Below, piece by piece: positions 22,978 through 29,245 of a stretch of DNA of 33,503 nucleotides. Both the position numbers and the translations under genes were made by a program. The first letter of the stretch is position 1. Each line of letters starts with the position of its first letter. The stretch covers positions 1-33,503 of the forward strand of contig JAETQY010000024.1 in the NCBI GenBank assembly GCA_021770445.1, read 5' to 3'. The stretch is from Bacillota bacterium. Lineage in GTDB: Bacteria > Bacillota > Clostridia > Oscillospirales > Oscillospiraceae. The notes beneath the pieces are model-generated. The model did no database searches, was not told the origin of the DNA, and saw only the letters and a program-made list of their open reading frames with translations.

Positions 22978-24045
22978 TTATTTGATGTAGCCGTTGTCGC
23001 GCCAGAAGGCCTCGGCGCCGGGGTGCAGGGGCAGCTGGACGTCGTCCACGCCGAAGGTGATGTCGATGTTCTTGTCGGCGGTGTTGTGGGAGGCCTTGAT
23101 GGTGGAGATGTTGGCGAAAATGCCCTCCAGCATGTCATAGACCATGGCGTCGGACAGGTCCTCCCGGACCAGCATGATGTTGTAGACGAAGACGCCCTCC
23201 ACATCCTCAGTGTTGTTGTAGGTGTTGGCGGGGATGACGGACTTGGCGTAGTAGGGGTAGTCGCTGACCAGCTTCTCGCGGCCCTCGCCGTCGATGGGCA
23301 CCACCACCATGTCGTACTGGGTGCCCAGCTCCATCACGGTGGCGTTGGGCAGGCCGGAGGTGACAAACACGGCGTCGCACTGGCCGTTCTTCATGTTGTC
23401 AATGGCCTCGCCGTAAGCCAGGTAGTCGGGGGTGATGTCGTCATAGGTGATGCCGTAGGCGTTGAGCACCATGCGGGCGTTGATCTCCACGCCGGAGTTG
23501 GGGGCGCCCACGCCCACGCGCTTACCCACCAAGTCGTTGACGGACTTGATGCCGGTGTTGGCGGTGGTGACCAGCTGGACATAGTTGGGCCACAGGCGCA
23601 TCAGGGCGCGTAGACCGGTGGCGGCCTCCTGGCCCTCGTAGGCGCCGGTGGCGGTGTAGGCCTGCATGACGGCGTCCTGCATGGCCACGGCAATCTCAGC
23701 GTCGCCGTCCAGCATCAGCTGGATGTTGGCGCCGGTGGCGTTGGTGGCCTCGGCGGAGGTCTGGTAGCCGTAGGCCTTCAGGGCCTCGGCGAAGGCGCCG
23801 CCGATGGGGAAGTAGATGCCGGAGGTGGGACCGGTGCCCACGGTGATGAACTCCTTGGAGCGCTCGGCGTCGGTGAGGCCCTTCACCTCGCCGCCGCCCT
23901 GGCTGCCGGAGCCGCCGGACTGGGAGTTGGCAGGGGGAGGCGTGGTGCCGCTGGAGCCGCCGGCGGGCTTGTCGCCGCCGCCGCCGCAGGCGGCCAGGGA
24001 CAGGGACATGGCGAGGGCAAGGGTCAGTGCAAGAATCTTTTTCAT
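22978..24045 (-). CDS. TAXI-family TRAP substrate-binding lipoprotein
   Basis: A 355-residue lipoprotein. The signal peptide ends in the lipobox LAAC, giving a lipidated Cys at residue 20. A Gly/Ser/Pro-rich tether (about 21-58) precedes the binding domain (about 65-355). TVGTGPTSGIYFPIGGAFAEAL and GKRVGVGAPNSGVEINARMVL (quoted in part; residues about 71-90 and 173-190) are typical of TAXI solute receptors. It captures an unknown organic acid outside the membrane for the fused permease. ATG follows AAAGGACG. It is first gene of the operon, with a good promoter at 24144-24172, next to three phased repeats that probably bind the divergent LytTR regulator. Confidence 0.93.
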   Translation of the reverse strand: MKKILALTLALAMSLSLAACGGGGDKPAGGSSGTTPPPANSQSGGSGSQGGGEVKGLTDAERSKEFITVGTGPTSGIYFPIGGAFAEALKAYGYQTSAEATNATGANIQLMLDGDAEIAVAMQDAVMQAYTATGAYEGQEAATGLRALMRLWPNYVQLVTTANTGIKSVNDLVGKRVGVGAPNSGVEINARMVLNAYGITYDDITPDYLAYGEAIDNMKNGQCDAVFVTSGLPNATVMELGTQYDMVVVPIDGEGREKLVSDYPYYAKSVIPANTYNNTEDVEGVFVYNIMLVREDLSDAMVYDMLEGIFANISTIKASHNTADKNIDITFGVDDVQLPLHPGAEAFWRDNGYIK

Positions 24046-24143
24046 TCTCGTTCGTCCTTTCTCTACAAATAGTTGATAGGTTTTGCTGGGTTTATTGTGG
24101 AAAAAGCAAGGCTGGGGGACAGACTTCTCCCCCTGCGGCTGAC

Positions 24144-24172
24144 AGTTTATCCTTTTTTGAGGGGGCCGTCAA
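24144..24172 (-). promoter_or_regulatory. Promoter of the TRAP transporter operon
   Basis: On the - strand TTGACG (24172-24167), a 17-bp spacer and TAAACT (24149-24144). The phased repeats begin 8 bp upstream of the -35, a class II activator position. Confidence 0.8.
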
Positions 24173-24179
24173 TAAAATT

Positions 24180-24232
24180 GGGGGGTACGGTAGTCATGGA
24201 GGGGAGAACGGTCAAAAATCCGGGGGGAACGG
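24180..24232. promoter_or_regulatory. Three 21-bp-phased direct repeats, probable LytTR binding sites
   Basis: GGGGGGTACGG at 24180, GGGGAGAACGG at 24201 and GGGGGGAACGG at 24222, starts exactly 21 bp apart (two helical turns). LytTR regulators typically bind paired direct repeats about 21 bp apart. They sit between the two divergent promoters, 8-10 bp from each -35. Confidence 0.8.
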
Positions 24233-24242
24233 CGGCACCATC

Positions 24243-24271
24243 TTGCAATGGAGGGGAAGTCGTGTTACACT
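24243..24271 (+). promoter_or_regulatory. Promoter of the LytS/LytR-type system
   Basis: TTGCAA (24243-24248), a 17-bp spacer and TACACT (24266-24271), 35 bp before the GTG start. Confidence 0.78.
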
Positions 24272-24306
24272 GTTTTTGTATGAAATTCGCCGGGAGGTGC
24301 CCGCCT

Positions 24307-25632
24307 GTGATCCAGGACAATCTGCCTGTCTATCTGCTGACCAACGCCGGCCTGCTTCTGGTGGCCGCCACCGTCCTCACGGAGATGCGGCCCCTGCGGG
24401 CCATTTTGAAGCAGCAGGACCGCTCTATCCCCAACCAGCTGCTGCTGGGGCTGGTGTTCGGGCTGCTGTCCATCGCCAGCACCTACACGGGGCTGAGCTT
24501 CCAGGGGGCTATCGTCAACACCCGGACCATCAGCACCCTGGCCGCCGGGCTGATGTGCGGCCCCCTCACCGGGGTGTCTGCCGGGATGGTCAGCGGCCTG
24601 CACCGGTATTTTTATCACCCCGGCGGCTTCACCTCCCTGGCCTGCGGGCTGGGCACCTTCTCCTTCGGCGTGCTGGGGGCGGTGTGCCACCGGTGGTTCT
24701 CCCGGCTGAGGACCCGGCGGCCCCTGTTTCTGGTGGGGCTAACCGTGGCGGCGGAGCTGGTCCAGTGCGTCATCATCCTGGCCGTGGCCCGGCCCTTTGC
24801 GGACGCGGTGGCCCTGGAGAAGGCCATCCTCATCCCCAAGATTGCGGTGAACTCCCTGGGACTGGTGGTATTCAGCGCCGTGATGGACCGGATGAACCGC
24901 AGTCTGCTGCTGGAGCAGCTGGAGGCCCAGCGCCAGGTGGAGCTGCGCCAGCAGGCCGAGCTGCGGGCCCTCCAGTCCCAGATCAACCCCCATTTCCTGT
25001 TCAACGCCCTGAACACCATCTCCGCCCTGTGCCTCACCGACCCCAACCGGGCCCGGGAGACCATCCTGGTGCTGGCCAACTACTTCCGCCAGACGCTGAC
25101 CATCAACGAGCCCTTTGTCACCCTGGAGCAGGAGCTGGCCAACGTGGACAGCTACCTCTTCCTCACCGAGGCCCGGTTCGAGGACGCCATCCACGTCACC
25201 CGGGACCTGCCCGATGATCTGACCCGGCTGCGCCTGCCCCCCCTTATCCTCCAGCCCATTGTGGAGAACGCAGTGCGCCACGGCTTTGTGGCGGTGGACG
25301 ACCGGCGGGTCCATATTCAGATCCGGCAGGACGAAACCCGGGCCTACGTCCAGGTGTCCGACCAGGGGAGGGGCTTCCCCGCCGAGGTGCTCTCCAGGCT
25401 CCAGGACCCGGACGATCCGGCCTACACTGGGCTGTTCAACGTCCGGAAGCGGCTGCGGAGCATCTACGGGGACCAGTGCCCCTTCACCATTGACAGCTCC
25501 CCCAGTGGCTCCACCGTCGCCTTTTCCATCCCGCTGACGCCCCCGGGCCAGGGGGCGGCTTCCGCCCAAAGGAGGGATCATCTGTGCGCATCGCGGTCAT
25601 TGACGACGAGAAATATTCCAGGGTGGAACTGA
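24307..25632 (+). CDS. LytS/YehU-type sensor histidine kinase
   Basis: A 441-residue kinase. An N-terminal multi-TM region (about 8-200) of the 5TM-LYT type, with GLSFQGAIVNTRTIS and LMCGPLTGVSAGMVSGLHRY (residues about 63-102), is followed by a short coiled segment and a His_kinase domain. The phospho-acceptor is H229 in QINPHFLFNALN. The ATPase part has IVENAVRHG (N box) and DQGRGF and GLFNVRKRL motifs. GTG 24307 follows GGGAGGTG by 7 bases, downstream of a clear promoter; earlier in-frame ATGs lie in or above the promoter. Its last 49 bases overlap the regulator gene. It probably senses the transporter substrate or a related metabolite (inference from divergence). Confidence 0.92.
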   Translation: MIQDNLPVYLLTNAGLLLVAATVLTEMRPLRAILKQQDRSIPNQLLLGLVFGLLSIASTYTGLSFQGAIVNTRTISTLAAGLMCGPLTGVSAGMVSGLHRYFYHPGGFTSLACGLGTFSFGVLGAVCHRWFSRLRTRRPLFLVGLTVAAELVQCVIILAVARPFADAVALEKAILIPKIAVNSLGLVVFSAVMDRMNRSLLLEQLEAQRQVELRQQAELRALQSQINPHFLFNALNTISALCLTDPNRARETILVLANYFRQTLTINEPFVTLEQELANVDSYLFLTEARFEDAIHVTRDLPDDLTRLRLPPLILQPIVENAVRHGFVAVDDRRVHIQIRQDETRAYVQVSDQGRGFPAEVLSRLQDPDDPAYTGLFNVRKRLRSIYGDQCPFTIDSSPSGSTVAFSIPLTPPGQGAASAQRRDHLCASRSLTTRNIPGWN

Positions 25633-26300
25633 TCCACCAGATCCGGCAGCAGCTGCCCCGGGCGGAGATCATGGAGGCGGGCAACGGGGTACAGGCCATG
25701 GCCCTGCTGGAGAAAAACAGCTTTGATATCCTGTTTATCGACATCCACCTGGGCGATATGGAGGGCACCACGGTGGCCTCCCTGGCCCGGCGGCTCATGC
25801 CAGCGGCGAAGATCATCTTCGCCACCGCGTACTCGGAGTACGCGGTGACCGCCTTCGAGCTGGGGGTGGACAACTACATCCTCAAGCCCTTCGACCCCGC
25901 CCGCATCCGCCAGGTGCTGGAGCAGTGCGGCCAGTCCGCCCAGCCTGCCCCGGTCCGGAGCGAGGGCCGGCTGGCCATCAGCAGCAACCGGCACACCATC
26001 CTGCTGGACGTGGACGAGATCGCTTACATCGAGACCGACGGCTCAGGCCGGGGCTGCCGCCTCCACACCCTGTCCGGGGAGGAGTATGCCGACAGCTCCC
26101 CCCTGTCAGAGTACGAAAGCCGTCTGGGCGGCCGGGGGTTCTACCGAATCCACAAGACCTGTCTGGTCCGGCTGAGCTATATCCAAGACATCTTCCCCTG
26201 GACCAACAACAGCTTTGCCCTCCGGGTCCGAGGCTCCTCTGGCCCCCTGCCCATCGGCCGGGACCGGGTAAAGGAGCTGCGGCGGAGACTGAATATCTAA
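25584..26300 (+). CDS. LytTR-family response regulator
   Basis: A 238-residue regulator. The receiver domain (1-118) has D7/D8, phospho-acceptor D53 (LFIDIHLG) and the LKPF lysine. The LytTR domain (about 132-236) has IAYIETDGSG, FYRIHKTCLVRLSYIQDI and the closing PIGRDRVKELRRRL. GTG 25584 follows AAAGGAGGG and lies inside the kinase 3' end, so translation is coupled. Likely targets are the 21-bp-phased repeats at 24180-24232, which would make it an activator of both the TRAP operon and its own operon. Confidence 0.93.
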   Translation: MRIAVIDDEKYSRVELIHQIRQQLPRAEIMEAGNGVQAMALLEKNSFDILFIDIHLGDMEGTTVASLARRLMPAAKIIFATAYSEYAVTAFELGVDNYILKPFDPARIRQVLEQCGQSAQPAPVRSEGRLAISSNRHTILLDVDEIAYIETDGSGRGCRLHTLSGEEYADSSPLSEYESRLGGRGFYRIHKTCLVRLSYIQDIFPWTNNSFALRVRGSSGPLPIGRDRVKELRRRLNI

Positions 26301-26311
26301 GCGCATCTGGT

Positions 26312-26337
26312 GCCCGCCCTTCGGCGGGCGCTTTTTT
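26312..26337 (+). terminator. Terminator of the LytS/LytR-type operon
   Basis: GCCCGCC-CTTC-GGCGGGC (26312-26329) followed by GCTTTTTT. It merges with a perfect 24-nt palindrome (26328-26351). Confidence 0.9.
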
Positions 26338-26341
26338 GCGC

Positions 26342-26379
26342 AAAAAAGCGCCTTGCCCGCGGGAAAGTCCGCAGGCAAG
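26342..26379 (-). terminator. Terminator of the GHKL kinase operon
   Basis: On the - strand a CTTGCC/GGCAAG stem with an inner GCGG/CCGC pair (26379-26352) is followed by GCGC and T residues from the shared palindrome. Confidence 0.8.
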
Positions 26380-26393
26380 ACGGGCGTTTGTCT

Positions 26394-27671
26394 TTACATC
26401 GGAAGTGCCACACGGAGGATGAAGATCCCGTTCTCCGCCCTGAACTCACATAGCCCCCGGTAGGTCTGGGAGATGGTTTGGATACTGCGGCACCCGTGTC
26501 CGTGGTTCGGGCGGGTGGAGGTGGGCAGGTTGTTGTGGAACATGATCTGTCCGGCATAGGGGTTCTTGATCTCGATCAGGAGCTTATCCAGCCGGACGCC
26601 GCAGTAAAACTCCACCCACCGTCGGTTTTCCTTCAGCGCTCCCACCGCGTTCAGAGCGTTTTCCAGGCCGTTGGAGAGCAGGGCGCACAGCTCGGTGTCG
26701 GAGATGGACAGCTCGTTGGGCAGGGCGGTCTCTAGGGTGAGCCGCACCCCCATATGCTCGGCCTTAGCAGAGAAGGAGGAGCACAGCAGGTTGACCAGCT
26801 CGTTCTCGCAGAAGCGCTTGGGGGTAATGGCCTCGATGTCCGCCTGCACCTGTCTGATGTACTCCTCCGCCCGCTGGGGCTTGCCAGAGGTCAGAAAGCC
26901 GCTGATCGCGGTGAGATGATGGCGCATATCGTGCTGGTAGGTGGCAGCCTGGGCCTCCGCCTGGCGCAGAGAGGCAATCTCTGCGCCAGCCTGCTTCAGC
27001 TGCACTGCCATCAGGGAGTTGAGCAGCTCCGCCTGGGTCTGCCGCTGGAGCTGCTGACGGTAGGCGGTGGTGTAGACCATGTAGAGCAATCCCACCGCCG
27101 TGGGCAGCAGCTCCGCCACCACCGCGCTGCCGGAGTAGAGGAGGTCAGAGTAGATGGCGGTGGTGTAGTCAAAGACATAGTAGATCATGGGCAGGCCGCC
27201 GAAGAGGAACAGGGACCTGGGGGACTGGATCATGGTGTCCCGGGCGGAGGGAACAAAATAACGCTGTAAAAAGAGGAAAATGGGGGCGATAAGAAGAGTG
27301 TAGGCGATTTGTCCCGCCAGGGGCGAACCGGTGATGGCGGTGACCGTGATGTCGCAGCAGCGGGGGAGCTGGCAGCAGAGATAGGCCGCGCAGATGCTGA
27401 TCAGAGATATCATCACCGGCCGGTGCAGCCCGAAGATCAAGGCCAGAAGAAGGGGGAGGTGGATCAGCATGGGGTAGAGCTGTTTGGTTGTGTCCAGCCC
27501 CAGTACCAGCCAGGAAGTGGTCTGAAGGGCTAAAAAGACGGGGCACAGGGTGGCCAGAAGGATCCACTCCCGCCGGTTTCTGCAGCCCCCAGCGATGGAT
27601 ACGCTCAGGGAGGCGCCGAAAAAGAACACCAGTCCGTAGTTGACACCACCGAGAATATAGGTAAGGCTCAT
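26394..27671 (-). CDS. GHKL-domain sensor histidine kinase (AgrC-like)
   Basis: A 425-residue kinase with about six TM helices (1-205), a coiled linker (about 205-245), and a DHp-like region with the phospho-acceptor H247 in YQHDMRHHLTAISGFL. A GHKL ATPase domain follows, with NGLENALNA (N box), EIKNPY (D/N box) and GHGCRSIQTI (G box). The HDxRHH box and domain order are those of AgrC/peptide-sensing or similar kinases. No small propeptide or AgrB-type processing gene is visible nearby, so the signal is unknown. The start overlaps the regulator stop as ATGA, with the regulator gene first. The pair is convergent with the LytS/LytR-type system. Confidence 0.9.
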   Translation of the reverse strand: MSLTYILGGVNYGLVFFFGASLSVSIAGGCRNRREWILLATLCPVFLALQTTSWLVLGLDTTKQLYPMLIHLPLLLALIFGLHRPVMISLISICAAYLCCQLPRCCDITVTAITGSPLAGQIAYTLLIAPIFLFLQRYFVPSARDTMIQSPRSLFLFGGLPMIYYVFDYTTAIYSDLLYSGSAVVAELLPTAVGLLYMVYTTAYRQQLQRQTQAELLNSLMAVQLKQAGAEIASLRQAEAQAATYQHDMRHHLTAISGFLTSGKPQRAEEYIRQVQADIEAITPKRFCENELVNLLCSSFSAKAEHMGVRLTLETALPNELSISDTELCALLSNGLENALNAVGALKENRRWVEFYCGVRLDKLLIEIKNPYAGQIMFHNNLPTSTRPNHGHGCRSIQTISQTYRGLCEFRAENGIFILRVALPM

Positions 27672-28387
27672 GACGATCCCCTTTCAAACAGCAGCGCCAT
27701 ATAGTCCTTCTGAAGCTGGGGGTAGGTCAGCCGGGAGACGGGCAGATTTTCCCCCTGAAAGGTGCGCAGTCCGGCCGAGGACAGCTCCTCCACCTGAAAC
27801 ATATTGACAATGTAGGAGCGGTGGACCCGCATAAACTCCGGCCGGGGGAGGAGCATGGCCTCAAAGTCCTTCAGTGCCCCCGTGACCTCCCGCACATTTC
27901 CGTCGCTCAGGTGGAAATAGACGTGCTTGCCGATGACCTCTACATAGCTGATGTGGGCGTAAGGCACCCGAATGATGGAGGAACCGGTCTTCAACGTCAG
28001 GGCCTCCTCGGTTTTTTCCTCCTGCCGGTGGAGCTGGTCCAACAGGGCAAATAGATTTTTCCGTGTAATGGGCTTCAGAAGGTAGTTCAGCGCCCGGACG
28101 CCGTAGCTCTCGTATGCAAAACCCGGGGAGGTAGAGAGAAAAACGATCTCCGCGGCATCATCAAAACGGCGGATTTCCCGGGCGGCCTCCAGGCCGTCCA
28201 TCCCCGGCATCATTACATCCAACAGGTAGAGGGTAAACCGCTCCTGCCGGGCAAACTCCAGCAGCTCTACCGCACTTTGATAGGCTTTGTAATGCAAAAT
28301 TGTGCCCCGCTCCGCCTGCCACGCATCAAGCAGAGAAAAAACAGCATCCAGTGCCTCTTTTTTGTCATCACATACCGCCAGGTACAT
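27668..28387 (-). CDS. LytTR-family response regulator (AgrA/VirR-like)
   Basis: A 239-residue regulator. The receiver domain (1-120) has C6-D7-D8, phospho-acceptor D57 (LYLLDVMMPGMDG) and the LKP lysine. The LytTR domain (about 135-237) has ISYVEVIGKHVYFHL and FMRVHRSYIVNMFQVEEL. ATG 28387 follows AAGGAGG; a frame extending to 28414 lacks a ribosome binding site. Upstream are an extended -10 promoter and a 9-bp inverted repeat, and beyond that the cassette 3 leader. Its position makes the adjacent cassette a candidate target, but no 21-bp phased repeats were found there. Confidence 0.92.
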   Translation of the reverse strand: MYLAVCDDKKEALDAVFSLLDAWQAERGTILHYKAYQSAVELLEFARQERFTLYLLDVMMPGMDGLEAAREIRRFDDAAEIVFLSTSPGFAYESYGVRALNYLLKPITRKNLFALLDQLHRQEEKTEEALTLKTGSSIIRVPYAHISYVEVIGKHVYFHLSDGNVREVTGALKDFEAMLLPRPEFMRVHRSYIVNMFQVEELSSAGLRTFQGENLPVSRLTYPQLQKDYMALLFERGSS

Positions 28388-28429
28388 GCCATTGCCTCCT
28401 TCTCCAAAGTCCAAACATCGTAATATTAA

Positions 28430-28438
28430 AGTATATCA
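28430..28438 (-). promoter_or_regulatory. Extended -10 promoter of the GHKL/LytTR operon
   Basis: On the - strand TGATATACT gives an extended -10. The -35 region (TTCCTA) is poor, which fits activator-dependent transcription. Confidence 0.55.
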
Positions 28439-28474
28439 TAAGGAAGAGAAATTAGGAAGGTGCTTTTGCGATTC

Positions 28475-28500
28475 AGAACAAAAATATGGCGTTTTGTTCT
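28475..28500. repeat. 9-bp inverted repeat, operator candidate
   Basis: AGAACAAAA (28475-28483) and TTTTGTTCT (28492-28500) with an 8-bp spacer, about 40 bp upstream of the -10 of the regulator gene and next to the cassette 3 leader. Confidence 0.65.
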
Positions 28501-28515
28501 CGGCGTACCAAATAC

Positions 28516-28581
28516 AAAAAGGGCGCAGTGCGCCCTCACTTCCAATAAATGTATGAAAACGTCCCACATCGGGGCGTTTTC
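28516..28581 (+). repeat. Conserved leader repeat, cassette 3 copy
   Basis: The first 40 bases equal the reverse complement of 4535-4574. Bases 28542-28581 match 14309-14348 at all but two positions. This copy therefore carries both hairpins: GGGCGC/GCGCCC and GAAAACG...CGTTTTC (28555-28581, followed by TTTTG). Read leftward, the first hairpin has a T tract facing out of the cassette. Confidence 0.9.
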
Positions 28582-28601
28582 TTTTGTTATATAGGGGGAC
28601 G

Positions 28602-28719
28602 CCTCATCAGTCTCGCTTCGCTCGACAGCTTCCCCTAAAGGGGAAGCCTTTGGAGTGCGCGTCTTAAGCCTTCCCCTTCAGGGGAAGGTGCCCCAGTTCG
28701 CAAACTGGGGCGGATGAGG
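28602..28719. repeat. 118-bp MITE/REP-like multi-hairpin repeat
   Basis: Terminal inverted repeats CCTCATC and GATGAGG enclose three perfect stem-loops: 28628-28647 (GCTTCCCC/GGGGAAGC), 28669-28688 (CCTTCCCC/GGGGAAGG) and 28690-28711 (GCCCCAGTT/AACTGGGGC). It looks like the non-coding interspersed repeats of gut Clostridia. It lies between the leader and the ribosome binding site of the cassette 3 small gene, so the mRNA leader probably carries it. Confidence 0.8.
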
Positions 28720-28751
28720 TCACTCCCCACAACATTTGAGGAGGAACTACC

Positions 28752-29192
28752 GTGCCTACCAATCAAACCGAAAACTACCAGCTCTCCCAGTGGGAGAAAA
28801 CCGACAAGGTCCAGATGGAGGACTTCAACGCCGACAACGCCAAGATCGACACCGCGCTGAAAGCTCAGGCCGACACTCTGGCGTCGGTGCAGTCTCAGCT
28901 TACCAGGAAGGGCAACTGTACCGTGGAAGTCTTTACCTATGCGGGAACAGGTTCCTCCACCACAAGGATCAGCTTCCCTCGAAAGCCCACGGCGTTCATT
29001 GTCACGGGGTTTGCCGGGCTGTTGTTCGGCTTCGGCGATCGGGACAATGTCTTTTCTGAGAATGGTCCCATGGGCTCCGGCACCTGGTCCGGGTCTACGT
29101 TCATAGGGACGAACATGAGCGGCGACCAGTTCCAAAAGCTGAACACCTCGGGGCAGACCTATGTGGTGACTGCGTTCTACGCCGAATCCTAA
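28752..29192 (+). CDS. Small tail-fibre-like protein, cassette 3
   Basis: A 146-residue member of the family at 4023-4481 and 14386-14847. The shared N-terminal block (NQTENYQLSQWEKTDKVQ, MEDFNADNAKIDTALKA) is followed by GNCTVEVFTYAGTGSS, which aligns with the cassette 1 copy. The C-terminal part (about 75-146) is unique and Gly/Ser/Phe-rich. It uses GTG, placed after GAGGAGG, and the frame begins nowhere else sensible. It converges on the SLH gene with 53 bp between stops. There is no secretion signal. The repeat at 28602-28719 may have inserted into its leader. Confidence 0.86.
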   Translation: MPTNQTENYQLSQWEKTDKVQMEDFNADNAKIDTALKAQADTLASVQSQLTRKGNCTVEVFTYAGTGSSTTRISFPRKPTAFIVTGFAGLLFGFGDRDNVFSENGPMGSGTWSGSTFIGTNMSGDQFQKLNTSGQTYVVTAFYAES

Positions 29193-29201
29193 GCAAAAGG
29201 A

Positions 29202-29225
29202 CCCCCGGGCCTTGCGGCCCGGGGG
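29202..29225 (-). terminator. Terminator inside cassette 3
   Basis: A perfect 10-bp stem (29202-29211 with 29216-29225) and TTGC loop, followed on the - strand by TCCTTTTG. It mainly serves the SLH gene. Confidence 0.85.
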
Positions 29226-29245
29226 AAAGATGTAAGGTAATTTTT

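Noticed and set aside
24180..24232. CRISPR-like repeat array
   Set aside because: Only three 11-bp repeats with 10-bp spacers and no cas genes. The 21-bp phasing and promoter positions fit regulator sites.
4023..29192. Prophage remnant as explanation for the small tail-fibre-like genes
   Set aside because: No capsid, portal, terminase, tail, lysis or integrase gene occurs near any of the three copies, and each copy is tied to an SLH gene.
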